Positions 13,175 through 25,467 of a stretch of DNA of 64,000 bases are shown here, one piece after another. The notes under the pieces are model-generated. The model saw only the letters and a list, made by a program, of their open reading frames with translations. It searched no databases and had not been told where the DNA came from. This DNA is from Arenicola marina (Eukaryota > Annelida > Polychaeta > Arenicolidae), in contig OZ025263.1 of assembly GCA_964019135.1 (NCBI GenBank), positions 19,259,123 through 19,323,122 on the forward strand. The letters are read 5' to 3'. The first letter of the stretch is position 1, and every line of letters begins with the position of its first letter. A program made the translations under genes and the position numbers.

Positions 13175-16100
13175 CAGATGGCGACACAGATTGACAATGA
13201 AACGTTCAGGCTCTCCGAGGCAGATGGCGACACAGAATGGCAGTGAGACGGTCAGGCTCTCCGAGGCAGATGGCGACACAGAATGGCAGTGCGACGGTCA
13301 GGCTCTCCGAGGCAGATGGCGACACAGCATGGCAGTGAGACGGTCAGGCTCTCCGAGACAGATGGCGACACAGAATGGCAGTGAGACGGTCAGGCTCTCC
13401 GAGGCAGATGGCGACACAGAATGGCAGTGAGACGGTCAGGCTCTCCGAGACAGATGGCGACACAGAATGGCAGTGAGACGGTCAGGCTCTCCGAGGCAGA
13501 TGGCGACACAGCATGGCAGTGAGACGGTCAGGCTCTCCGAGGCAGATGGCGACACAGAATGGCAGTGAGACGGTCAGGCTCTCCGAGACAGATGGCGACA
13601 CAGAATGGCAGTGAGACGGTCAGACTCTCCGAGGCAGATGGCGACACAGAATGGCAGTGAGACGGTCAGGCTCTCCGAGGCCGATGGCGACACAGAATGG
13701 CAGTGAGACGGTCAGGCTCTCCGAGGCAGATGGCGACACAGAATGGCAGTGAGACCGTCAGGCTCTCCGAGGCAGATGGCGACACAGCATGGCAGTGAGA
13801 CGGTCAGGCTCTCCGAGGCAGATGGCGACACAGAATGGCAGTGAGACGGTCAGGCTCTCCGAGGCAGATGGCGACACAGAATGGCAGTGAGACGGTCAGG
13901 CTCTCCGAGGCAGATGGCGACACGGAATGGCAGTGAGACGGTCAGGCTCTCCGAGGCAGATGGCGACACAGAATGGCAGTGAGACGGTCAGGCTCTCCGA
14001 GGCAGATGGCGACACAGCATGGCAGTGAGACGGTCAGGCTCTCCGAGGCAGATGGCGACACAGAATGGCAGTGAGACGGTCAAGCTCTCCTAGACAGATG
14101 GCGACACAGAATGGCAGTGAGACGGTCAGGCTCTCCGAGGCAGATGGCGACACAGAATGGCAGTGAGACGGTCAGGCTCTCCGAGGCAGATGGCGACACA
14201 GAATGGCAGTGAGACAGTCAGGCTCTCAGAGGCAGATGGCAGCACAGCATGGCAGTGAGACGGTCAGGCTCTCCGAGGCAGATGGCAGCACAGCATGGCA
14301 GTGAGACGGTCAGGCTCTCCGAGGCAGATGGCAGCACAGCATGGCAGTGAGACAGTCAGGCTCTCCGAGGCAGATGGCGACACAGAATGGCAGTGAGACG
14401 GTCAGGCTCTCCGAGGCAGATGGCGAAACAGAATGGCAGTGAGACGGTCAGGCTCTCCTAGACAGATGGCGACACAGAATGGCAGTGCGACGGTCAGGCT
14501 CTCCGAGGCAGATGGCGACACAGAATGGCAGTGAGACGGTCAGGCTCTCCGAGACAGATGGCGACACAGAATGGCAGTGAGACGGTCAGGCTCTCCGAGG
14601 CAGATGGCGACACAGAATGGCAGTGAGACGGTCAGGCTCTCCGAGGCAGATGGCGACACAGCATGGCAATGAGACGGTCAGGCTCTCCGAGGCAGATGGC
14701 GACACAGAATGGCAGTGAGACGGTCAGGCTCTCCGAGGCAGATGGCGACACAGAATGGCAGTGAGACGGTCAGGCTCTCCGAGGCAGATGGCGACACAGA
14801 ATGGCAGTGAGACGGTCAGGCTCTCCGAGGCAGATGGCGACACAGCATGGCAGTGAGACGGTCAGGCTCTCCGAGGCAGATGGCGACACAGCATGGCAGT
14901 GAGACGGTCAGGCTCTCCGAGGCACATGGCGACACAGAATGGCAGTGAGACGGTCAGGCTCTCCGAGGCAGATGGCGACACAGAATGGCAGTGAGACGGT
15001 CAGTCTCTCCGAGGCAGGTAGCGACACAGAATGGCAGTGAGACGGTCAGGCTCTCCGAGGCAGATGGCGACACAGAATGGCAGTGAGACGGTCAGGCTCT
15101 CCGAGGCAGATGGCGACACAGAATGGCAGTGAGACGGTCAGGCTCTCCGAGGCAGATGGCGACACAGAATGGCAGTGCGACGGTCAGGCTCTCCGAGGCA
15201 GATGGTGTCACAGAATTGCAGTGAGACGGGCAGGTACTCCGAGGCAGATGGCGGCACAGAATGGCAGTGAGACGGTCAGGCTCTCCGAGGCAGATGGCGA
15301 CACAGAATGGCAGTGAGACGGTCAGGCTCTCCTAGGCAGATGGTGACACAGAATGGCAGTGAGACGGTCAGGCTCTCCGAGGCAGATGGCGGCACAGAAT
15401 GGCAGTGAGACGGTCAGGCTCTCCGAGGCAGATGGCGACACAGAATGGCAGTGAGACGGTCAGGCTCTCCGAGGCAGATGGCGACACAGAATGGCAGTGA
15501 GACGGTCAGGCTCTCCGAAACAGATGGCGACACAGAATGGCAGTGAGACGGTCAGGCTCTCCGAGGCAGATGGTGACACAGAATGACAGTGAGACGGTCA
15601 GGTACTCCGAGGCAGATGGCGGCACAGAATAGCAGTGAGACGGTCAGGCTCTCAGAGGCAGATGGCAGCACAGCATGGCAGTGAGACGGTCAGGCTCTCC
15701 GAGGCAGATGGCAGCACAGCATGGCAGTGAGACGGTCAGGCTCTCCGAGGCAGATGGCGACACAGAATGGCAGTGAGACGGTCAGGCTCTCCGAGGCCGA
15801 TGGCGACACAGAATGGCAGTGAGACGGTCAGGCTCTCCGAGGCAGATGGCGACACAGAATGGCAGTGAGACCGTCAGGCTCTCCGAGGCAGATGGCGACA
15901 CAGCATGGCAGTGAGACGGTCAGGCTCTCCGAGGCAGATGGCGACACAGAATGGCAGTGAGACGGTCAGGCTCTCCGAGGCAGATGGCGACACAGAATGG
16001 CAGTGAGACGGTCAGGCTCTCCGAGGCAGATGGCGACACAGAATGGCAGTGAGACGGTCAGGCTCTCCGAGGCAGATGGCGACACAGAATGGCAGTGAGA

Positions 16101-19100
16101 CGGTCAGGCTCTCCGAGGCAGATGGCGACACAGCATGGCAGTGAGACGGTCAGGCTCTCCGAGGCAGATGGCGACACAGAATGGCAGTGAGACGGTCAAG
16201 CTCTCCTAGACAGATGGCGACACAGAATGGCAGTGAGACGGTCAGGCTCTCCGAGGCAGATGGCGACACAGAATGGCAGTGAGACGGTCAGGCTCTCCGA
16301 GGCAGATGGCGACACAGAATGGCAGTGAGACAGTCAGGCTCTCAGAGGCAGATGGCAGCACAGCATGGCAGTGAGACGGTCAGGCTCTCCGAGGCAGATG
16401 GCAGCACAGCATGGCAGTGAGACGGTCAGGCTCTCCGAGGCAGATGGCAGCACAGCATGGCAGTGAGACAGTCAGGCTCTCCGAGGCAGATGGCGACACA
16501 GAATGGCAGTGAGACGGTCAGGCTCTCCGAGGCAGATGGCGAAACAGAATGGCAGTGAGACGGTCAGGCTCTCCTAGACAGATGGCGACACAGAATGGCA
16601 GTGCGACGGTCAGGCTCTCCGAGGCAGATGGCGACACAGAATGGCAGTGAGACGGTCAGGCTCTCCGAGACAGATGGCGACACAGAATGGCAGTGAGACG
16701 GTCAGGCTCTCCGAGGCAGATGGCGACACAGAATGGCAGTGAGACGGTCAGGCTCTCCGAGGCAGATGGCGACACAGCATGGCAATGAGACGGTCAGGCT
16801 CTCCGAGGCAGATGGCGACACAGAATGGCAGTGAGACGGTCAGGCTCTCCGAGGCAGATGGCGACACAGAATGGCAGTGAGACGGTCAGGCTCTCCGAGG
16901 CAGATGGCGACACAGAATGGCAGTGAGACGGTCAGGCTCTCCGAGGCAGATGGCGACACAGCATGGCAGTGAGACGGTCAGGCTCTCCGAGGCAGATGGC
17001 GACACAGCATGGCAGTGAGACGGTCAGGCTCTCCGAGGCACATGGCGACACAGAATGGCAGTGAGACGGTCAGGCTCTCCGAGGCAGATGGCGACACAGA
17101 ATGGCAGTGAGACGGTCAGTCTCTCCGAGGCAGGTAGCGACACAGAATGGCAGTGAGACGGTCAGGCTCTCCGAGGCAGATGGCGGCACAGAATGGCAGT
17201 GAGACGGTCAGGCTCTCCGAGGCAGATGGCGACACAGAATGGCAGTGAGACGGTCAGGCTCTCCGAGGCAGATGGCGACACAGAATGGCAGTGCGACGGT
17301 CAGGCTCTCCGAGGCAGATGGTGTCACAGAATTGCAGTGAGACGGGCAGGTACTCCGAGGCAGATGGCGGCACAGAATGGCAGTGAGACGGTCAGGCTCT
17401 CCGAGGCAGATGGCGACACAGAATGGCAGTGAGACGGTCAGGCTCTCCGAGGCAGATGGTGACACAGAATGGCAGTGAGACGGTCAGGCTCTCCGAGGCA
17501 GATGGCGGCACAGAATGGCAGTGAGACGGTCAGGCTCTCCGAGGCAGATGGCGACACAGCATGGCAGTGAGACGGTCAGGCTCTCCGAGGCAGATGGCGA
17601 CACAGAATGGCAGTGAGACGGTCAGGCTCTCCGAAACAGATGGCGACACAGAATGGCAGTGAGACGGTCAGGCTCTCCGAGGCAGATGGTGACACAGAAT
17701 GGCAGTGAGACGGTCAGGTACTCCGAGGCAGATGGCGGCACAGAATAGCAGTGAGACGGTCAGGCTCTCCGAGGCAGATGGCGACACAGAATGGCAGTGA
17801 GACGGTCAGGCTCTCCGAGGCAGATGGCGACACAGAATGGCAGTGCGACGGTCAGGCTCTCCAAGACAGATGGCGACACAGAATGGCAGTGCGACGGTCA
17901 AGCTCTCCGAGGCAAATGGCGACACAGAATGGCATTGAGACGGTCAGGCTCTCCGAGCCAGATGGCGACACAGAATGGCAGTGCGACGGTCAGGCTCTCC
18001 GAGGCAGATGGTGACACAGAATGGCAGTGAGACGGTCAGGTACTCCGAGGCAGATGGCGGCACAGAATGGCAGTGAGACGGTCAGGCTCTCCGAGACAGA
18101 TGTCGACACAGAATGGCAGTGCGACGGTCAGGCTCTCCGAGGCAAATGGCGACACAGAATGGCATTGAGACGGTCAGGCTCTCCGAGCCAGATGGCGACA
18201 CAGAATGGCAGTGCGACGGTCAGGCTCTCCGAGGCAGATGGTGACACAGAATGGCAGTGAGACGGTCAGGTACTCCGAGGCAGATGGCGGCGCAGAATGG
18301 CAGTGAGACGGTCAGGCTCTCCGAGGCAGATGGCGACACAGAATGGCAATGAGACGGTCAGGCTCTCCGAGGCAGATGGCGCCACAGAATGGCAGTGAGA
18401 CGGTCAGCCTCTCCGAGACAGATGGCGACACAGAATGGCAGTGAGACGGTCAGGCTCTCCGAGGCAGATGGCGACACAGAATGGCAGTGAGACGGTCAGG
18501 CTCTCCGAGACAGATGGCGACACAGCATGGCAGTGAGACGGTCAGGCTCTCCGAGGTAGATGGCGACACAGCATGGCAGTGAGACGGTCAGGCTCTCCGA
18601 GGCAGATGGCGACACAGAATGGCAGTGAGACGGTCAGGCTCTCCGAGACAGATGGCGACACAGAATGGCAGTGAGACGGTCAGGCTCTCCGAGGCAGATG
18701 GCGACACAGAATGGCAGTGAGACGGTCAGGCTCTCCGAGGCAGATGGCGACACAGAATGGCAGTGAGACGGTCAGGCTCTCCGAGGCAGATGGCGACACA
18801 GAATGGTAGTGCGACGGTCAGGCTCTCCGAGGCAGATGGCGATACAGAATGGCAGTGAGACGGTCAGGCTCTCCGAGACAGATGGCGACACAGAATGGCA
18901 GTGAGACGGTCAGGCTCTCCGAGGCAGATGGCGACACAGAATGGCAGTGAGACGGTCAGGCTCTCCGAGGCAGATGGCGACACAGAATGGCAGTGAGACG
19001 GTCAGGCTCTCCGAGACAGATGGCGACACAGAATGGCAGTGAGACGGTCAGGCTCTCCGAGGCAGATGGCGACACAGAATGGCAGTGAGACGGTCAGGCT

Positions 19101-21814
19101 CTCCGAGACAGATGGCGACACAGAATGGCAGTGAGACGGTCAGGCTCTCCGAGGCAGATGGCGACACAGAATGGCAGTGAGACGGTCAGGCTCTCCGAGA
19201 CAGATGGCGACACAGAATGGCAGTGAGACGGTCAGGCTCTCCGAGGCAGATGGCGACACAGAATGGCAGTGAGACGGTCAGGCTCTCCGAGGCAGATGGC
19301 GACACAGAATGGCAGTGCGACGGTCAGGCTCTCCGAGACAGATGGCGACACAGAATGGTAGTGAGACCGTCAGGCTCTCCGAGGCAGATGGCAGCACAGC
19401 ATGGCAGTGAGACAGTCAGGCTCTCCGAGGCAGATGGCGACACAGAATGGCAGTGAGACGGTCAGGCTCTCCGAGGCAGATGGCGACACAGAATGGCAGT
19501 GAGACGGTCAGGCTCTCCGAGGCAGATGGCGACACAGAATGGCAGTGAGACGGTCAGGCTCTCCGAGACAGATGGCGGCACAGAATGGTAGTGCGACGGT
19601 CAGGCTCTCCGAGGCAGATGGCGACACAGCATGGCAGTGAGACGGTCAGGCTCTCGGAGGCAGATGGCGACACAGAATGGCAGTGAGACGGTCAGGCTCT
19701 CCGAGGCAGATGGCGACACAGAATGGCAGTGAGACGGTGAGGCTCTCCGAGACAGATGGCGACACAGAATGGCAGTGAGACGGTCAGGCTCTCCGAGGCA
19801 GATGGCGACACAGAATGGCAGTGCGACGGTCAGGCTCTCCGAGGCAGATGGCGACACAGAATGGCAGTGAGACGGTCAGGCTCTCCGAGGCAGATGGCGA
19901 CACAGCATGGCAGTGAGACGGTCAGGCTCTCCGAGGCAGATGGCGATACAGAATGGCAGTGAGACGGTCAGGCTCTCCGAGGCAGATGGCGGCACAGAAT
20001 GGCAGTTAGACGGTCAGGCTCTCCGAGGCAGATGGCGACACAGAATGGCAGTGAGACGGTCAGACTCTCCGAGGCAGATGGCGGCACAGAATGGCAGTGA
20101 GACGGTCAGACTCTCCGAGGCAGATGGCGAAACAGAATGGCAGTGCGACGGTCAGGCTCTCCGAGACAGATGGCGGCACAGAATGGCAGTGAGACGGTGA
20201 GGCTCTCCGAGGCAGATGGCGACACAGAATGGCAGTGAGACGGTCAGGCTCTCCGAGACAGATGGCGACACAGAATGGCAGTGAGACGGTCAGGCTCTCC
20301 GAGGCAGATGGCGACACAGAATGGCAGTGAGACGGTCAGGCTCTCCGAGACAGATGGCGGCACAGAATGGCAGTGAGACGGTCAGGCTCTCCGAGACAGA
20401 TGGCGACACAGAATGGCAGTGAGACGGTCAGGCTCTCCGAGGCAGATGGCGGCACAGAATGGCAGTGAGACGGTCAGGCTCTCCGAGGCAGATGGCGACA
20501 CAGAATGGCAGTGAGACGCTCAGGCTCTCCGAGGCAGATGGCGACACAGAATGGCGGTGAGACGGTCAGGCTCTCCGAGACAGATGGCGACACAGAATGG
20601 CAGTGAGACGGTCAGGCTCTCCGAGGCAGATGGCGACACAGAATGGCAGTGAGACGGTCAGGCTCTCCGAGGCAGATGGCGACACAGAATGGCAGTGAGA
20701 CGGTCAGGCTCTCCGAGGCAGATGGCGACACAGAATGGCAGTGAGACGGTCAGGCTCTCCGAGACAGATGGCAGCACAGCATGGCAGTGAGACGGTCAGG
20801 CTCTCCGAGGCAGATGGCGACACAGAATGGCAGTGAGACGGTCAGGCTCTCCGAGGCAGATGGCGACACAGAATGGCAGTGAGACGGTCAGGCTCTCCGA
20901 GGCAGATGGCGACACAGAATGGCAGTGAGACGGTCAGGCTCTCCGAGACAGATGGCGACACAGAATGGTAGTGCGACGGTCAGGCTCTCCGAGGCAGATG
21001 GCGACACAGAATGGCAGTGAGACGGTCAGGCTCTCCGAGGCAGATGGCGACACAGAATGGCAGTGAGACGGTCAGGCTCTCCGAGACAGATGGCGACACA
21101 GAATGGTAGTGCGACGGTCAGGCTCTCCGAGGCAGATGGCGACACAGAATGGCAGTGAGACGGTCAGGCTCTCCGAGGCCGATGGCGACACAGCATGGCA
21201 GTGAGACGGTCAGGCTCTCCGAGGCAGGTAGCGACACAGAATGGCAGTGAGACGGTCAGGCTCTCCGAGACAGATGGCGACACAGAATGGCAGTGAGACG
21301 GTCAGGCTCTCCGAGACAGATGGCGAAACAGAATGGCAGTGAGACGGTCAGGCTCTCCGAGGCAGGTAGCGACACAGAATGGCAGTGAGACGGTCAGGCC
21401 CTCCGACTTACTCTCAGAATGGCAGTGAGACGGTCAGGCTCTCCGAGGCAGATGGCGACACAGAATGGCAGTGAGACGGTCAGGCTCTCCGAGGCAGATG
21501 GCGACACAGCATGGCAGTGAGACGGTCAGGCTCTCCGAGGCAGGTAGCGACACAGAATGGCAGTGAGACGGTCAGGCTCTCTGAGACAGATGGCGACACA
21601 GAACGGCAGTGAGGCGGTCAGGCTCTCCGAGGCAGATGGCGACACAGAATGGCAGTGAGACCGTCAGGCTCTCCGAGGCAGATGGCGACACAGAATGGCA
21701 GTGAGACGGTCAGGCTCTCCGAGGCAGATGGCGACACAGAATGGCAGTGAGACGGTCAGGCTCTCCGAGGCAGATGGTGACACAGAATGGTAGTGAGACG
21801 GTCAGGCTCTCCGA
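13175..21814. repeat. 46-bp minisatellite array, about 187 copies, with higher-order structure
   Basis: The unit is GAGGCAGATGGCGACACAGA followed by ATGGCAGTGAGACGGTCAGG and CTCTCC. Common variants are GAGACAG for GAGGCAG, CAGCATGG for CAGAATGG, and GCGACGG for GAGACGG. Variant patterns from about 13.6-15.65 kb recur at about 15.7-17.77 kb with an offset of 2116 bp, exactly 46 units. A smaller five-unit (230 bp) duplication covers 17.9-18.26 kb. The first unit at the left edge is imperfect and the right end is interrupted by CCGACTTACTCTC (also embedded at 21403). Short ORFs are periodic artefacts (46 is not a multiple of 3). No transcript evidence is visible. Confidence 0.97.
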
Positions 21815-21848
21815 CTTACTCTCCACGAGACCCAGCGATCTCGTGGCG

Positions 21849-21962
21849 GACCAACGTGGAGCGGTGTCTGATATGAGATATTCAAACGAGACCAGTGACT
21901 GAGGACCAAGCCACGGGTCATCGATAACACCTCTGTGGCAATGCAATTAGAGTATTTATCAT
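21849..21962 (+). repeat. 114-bp direct repeat, right flank of the 46-bp array
   Basis: Same-orientation partner of 13043-13156, spaced by 8806 bp. The pair suggests either a duplication that trapped the array or terminal repeats of an element whose interior became a satellite. Confidence 0.9.
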
Positions 21963-22432
21963 AATAACCGAATTTCATGGTGACATACATTGGTACAAAA
22001 CGAATTCAGAGATTTCGTTGCGTTGAACTACAATACGGATTCAAGATATTGCTAAAATACAGTCTCGTGCTGAGACTATGGCAAAGAATAAAACGGGTAC
22101 GAAGTTGAGGGTAAAGCTCCATGTACGAGATGAGAAAAATAGGATGTATTTACGAAGGCAATTGTATAACTGCAATTAGCTTATACAAACTTTTAAATGT
22201 AATCATGATAATTCAATTACATTTATATTGAATTGACGTATTTGAAGGAAGCACTCAGCTGACCAAACACACCGCATACAATATGATTGGTTGGTTAAAA
22301 TAGGATTATTCGACCTCTGTATGTCAAATAGCGACAATGGGAAGGCGGTAGAGAGGAGCATTGTCCCGGGGGTAGCACCCCTACTCTTTGGAGAGAAACA
22401 CATGTTGTTTGTATCCTGCACCAATATAGACA

Positions 22433-22530
22433 TTTACACCGGTGGGGTTTGAACCCCACACCGACCGCGTGGGTTGGCCAAGAAGAGCACACTCGACAAC
22501 AGTTGAGTGTGCTACCTACTAGGTCAAGGG
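22433..22530 (-). mobile_element. tRNA-derived SINE-like sequence
   Basis: The minus strand carries an A-box-like GACCTAGTAGGTAGCACACT and, about 50 bp later, a B-box-like GGGGTTCAAACCCCAC. Between them lies TGTTGTCGAGTGTGCTC, which recurs in other copies in the window (near 22905 and 33395). The acceptor stem does not fold well and no CCA or intact tRNA fold is seen, so this is a SINE or tRNA pseudogene, not a functional tRNA. Confidence 0.55.
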
Positions 22531-22859
22531 TGAACACATAAATACGAATAAACTGAAGCGTTAGTCTCAACGCGGTGAGAACACGGTGAGACCAAATGAA
22601 GCATTATTCGCAGCAGAGAATAAATATATATACACACTGAAACACTATTCGCAACGAAGACAACATAACAAGGAAACATGCACGGATACTCGGAGAGGAG
22701 AACGTGAATGCAGATAGACGGGATGTTTCATTCCCAGCAGACCACAAATGCCGACTCACAAAAGGCACTATTACTGGACCGTAGTATCGCGCTATGGCTA
22801 CGGAACTCGTGAAGAATAACGAACGAGGACGGCGTCCGTGTGGTTTGGGTCAGCACCGA

Positions 22860-22970
22860 GAACTCACACTGTCTGTAGATGGGTCTCGATCCGATCCCGC
22901 AGGCATTGTGCAGGCGTAGCAAACACTCGACAACAGAGACGATCGGGTGACCTCTCTGCTATGGACCGGA
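22860..22970 (-). mobile_element. tRNA-derived SINE-like sequence, degenerate
   Basis: The minus strand shares CTCTGTTGTCGAGTGTTTGC with the copy at 22433-22530. It then has a weak B box (GGATCGAGACCC). Likely a second, older copy of the same family. Confidence 0.4.
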
Positions 22971-23090
22971 AGAATAACAATTTAGCCCATTTGAAGCAGT
23001 TTCAAAACTGAATAAACTGGTCACCACAATTTTGCTGCATTTCAATTCAATTAATTTAAATCCTTTATTAGTTTACGACATGTAAGATTG

Positions 23091-23656
23091 GCGGATCCAG
23101 CGGGGGGTGGGAGGCTACTGCGGTTATAGCCCCCCCACCCCCTGGTCAAGCCGCAGAAGCCCCCCCACCCCCACCGACAGGTTCAGCCCCCAAGAATAAA
23201 GCAGCTTATTGCTGTCCACGAGCAGCAACCTATTGCTCGAGAAGGACCAGTGCCCCCCCCCCCGCTTCCGCCGCCTATGCACTGTAATCTCGAAATTCAA
23301 GCCCCCCAGGGGCGGATCTAAGGGGGGGGGGTCGCAAGTTTTTCAGAGAGCACCCCCCTCCCGCAGTCGCAAGTTTTCAGAGAGCAACCCCCCCCCACCC
23401 CCTTGGGAACCTGAACATACACTGTCGGCTTCTCCGAGAAACCCCCCCCCCCCACGCGCCCCTGGTCGCAAGTTTTTCAGACAGCATCCTCCCCCCCGGT
23501 GACAAGTTTTCAGAGAGCAACCCCCCCTATGGCAAATTACTAGATCCGCCCCTGCCCCCCCCCCCCCCCTAAAGTCTGGATTCGCCCCTGTTGTATGCCC
23601 TGTAATCGCAAAATTCAAGCCTCCCCGCCCTCTAAAGTCTGAATCCGCCCCTATGT
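23091..23656. mobile_element. Nested hAT-like MITE cluster with G/C-rich interior
   Basis: The clearest unit is 23307-23554: CAGGGGCGGATCTA at one end and its exact inverted complement TAGATCCGCCCCTG at the other (248 bp). The interior holds four copies of a GTCGCAAGTTTTCAGAGAGC-type repeat separated by C-tracts. Outside it, GGCGGATCCAGCGGGG (23091) and two further GGATTCGCCCCTG/GAATCCGCCCCTA-like ends (23568-23655) plus duplicated TATGC(A/C)CTGTAATC..AAATTCAAGCC segments show insertion of one copy into another. CAGGGGCGGATC-type ends are known from non-autonomous hAT elements in invertebrates; the assignment is by end motif only. Confidence 0.6.
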
Positions 23657-23719
23657 AAATACACGCGTGTTGTCATCAAACAAAACACGGAGAGACACAA
23701 AACGTTTTGCAAAACGTAT

Positions 23720-24145
23720 TCACACACGTAGTTTCATGGCTGCGTCGATAAATTTACCGACCGCAAATAGTGTCGCAGGGTGATCGCTCGATAACAGGTC
23801 ATCTAAGCCTTTTCGTCCCTCCCCACTAAGGGATAAACCCAAACCCATTATTTCGGCTTTAAGCATTTTTCTGTGACTAGTGAATTTTTCGCAGTTTAAC
23901 ATGAAATGAATCTCATTTTCCACACTCCCCGAGGTACACTTTTTACATGCGCGTTCTGTCGCAGGTACTGGCATTGGCTTATTATAACGGCCAAGCTCAA
24001 TTTTGAGTTGGTGGCTGGATAGTCTGAGTCTGGCAAACCACCGTTGATATTTCTTGGGCAGTCCAGCACCGAGATATGGTTCCATGGAGTAATTAGATTT
24101 TAGGGTTGCGTATGTTCGTAACATATTACCCCCTCGTTCGAGCAT
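23720..24145 (-). pseudogene. 3' fragment of a non-LTR retrotransposon reverse transcriptase ORF
   Basis: A 141-codon minus-strand ORF holds the typical post-RT C-terminus of non-LTR elements. It has RWFARLRLSSHQLKIELGRY, then a zinc-knuckle-like cluster CKKC...H....C (ACKKCTSGSVENEIHFMLNC), then a hydrophobic tail. The catalytic RT domain is missing and a stop lies a few codons upstream of the first Met, so the copy is 5'-truncated and dead, as is usual for LINE insertions. The clade is uncertain (CR1/L2-like is likely). The 3' UTR probably ends near 23660, next to the MITE cluster. Confidence 0.75.
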
Positions 24146-24282
24146 TCGACTCTTCCCTTATTCTTCTATAAATAACAAGACAAGAAAACACAAAATAAGT
24201 AGGTAAACACTGAAATCTTTAATGACTAAAAGATCCGGCATAAAGGAAATACAAAAAGAAATATTACTTTGCGAGAAAATAC

Positions 24283-24283
24283 G

Positions 24284-24318
<35 letters not shown>
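24283..24318. repeat. (AAT)n microsatellite
   Basis: About 12 perfect ATA/AAT trinucleotides in tandem. Confidence 0.95.
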
Positions 24319-24319
<1 letters not shown>

Positions 24320-24657
24320 CAGAGCTGAGGTTTAATATGCTATAAATAACGCCAATGTGTAATACAAAATATTGGAATATATCATGCATAACACAAGTAT
24401 GTCATGTGAATATCGCAACTAGGTAGGTTAGAAGACAAACTTGTAATATGAATATCTCAAATATTGTAAATTGTCATGTTAAATACCATAAACATTGTAA
24501 CACAGATGTCAGTTATTTCGGACGGAAGCGAGCGGTACGGTCGGCCAGTTAGAATGAAGATTGTAATACAAATTATTACGAGTTGATTGATGGTCGTGTT
24601 AACTAGTAAAATACCTCCACGTTTCACCTTCCGTGAAGCTATATATTGCATCACATA

Positions 24658-24783
24658 GGGGGGGGGGGGGGCAGGGGGGGTCGTGTTCCCAGATAACGAA
24701 AAATAAATTTCTTTATTCCCAGTTCACGGTGAAATGAAAAGCCCAATCCCGAGGAACGCAAATACCCCTTGCCCCCCCCCACC
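24658..24783. mobile_element. Short G/C-tract-ended inverted element
   Basis: Starts with a G-tract and GCAGGGGGG and ends with AAATACCCCTTGCCCCCCCC. It contains ATTCCCAGTTCACGG, the reverse complement of the CGTGAACTGGGAAT motif found in 11018-11345. It is the inverted, shorter counterpart of that element. Confidence 0.4.
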
Positions 24784-25467
24784 ACACCCGCACATAGGAT
24801 ACACAAGTATATCATAACCATAAAGTCATTTAGGTGGTATTGTCAAGCGACGCAGGGCAACTGAAGGTCACCATAAACGCCACGACATATGACGTGCCCG
24901 GCGAGTGGCTCACAAGACTGGGACAGTTTGCGATTTGCTGGCCAGGCAGCCAGTAGTTGCTAGACTATAAATATTTCACTACCGAGGCTGTAACCAAAGA
25001 AGCAAATGGATATTTGTACGATCGCCACATATGTGAGAATTAAATTTAAATTCAAGTCGTAATTATAGTAATAGCGTGAGTTTTGCAGAGCGCTGGGTAT
25101 TTTATTGGCCCTTCATCTCTCTCTATCGGCCTTCGGTTACGGGCAGATAATGACATTGGACGGGCTGCTACAGCTTGATGTCGGACCAATTTTCTCTGTT
25201 AACTCGCGCTATTGTTATATTGCTTTCCGTTGAGCGTAAAGCACAGGCAATGAAATCCAATTTCAGGTCAGATCTGAAGGTAAAGGACATCCAAAGCTAG
25301 TTGCTAGACACGCGGACTCTTCAATCTTGGTGACATTTCCCGACGGTAATCCAGCCTGGCCCATCACAACACCCGCGGAACAATTAGATCTCTACCTTTG
25401 GCAACGTCTGAAAATTGATAAAAAAAATTAAGATTGTGGTCTTGGCTAGTATGGTTGTTTTCCGTTA
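24784..25467. other. Presumed 3' UTR/downstream sequence of the mucin gene
   Basis: No coding signal. It lies directly downstream (minus strand) of the stop codon at 25468-25470. No unambiguous canonical polyadenylation signal was identified. Confidence 0.3.

Larger units (their letters stand above)
21963..23090. other. Intergenic sequence with SINE-like copies; no gene recognised
   Basis: Apart from two minus-strand tRNA-like SINE copies (annotated separately) only short ORFs without domain signatures are present. Confidence 0.45.

Noticed and set aside
13175..21814. CRISPR-like look of regularly spaced repeats
   Set aside because: The 46-bp units are directly adjacent with no unique spacers, and the context is eukaryotic.
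23209..23618. Pro-rich ORFs of 91-97 codons
   Set aside because: They arise from C/G tracts within the MITE cluster.
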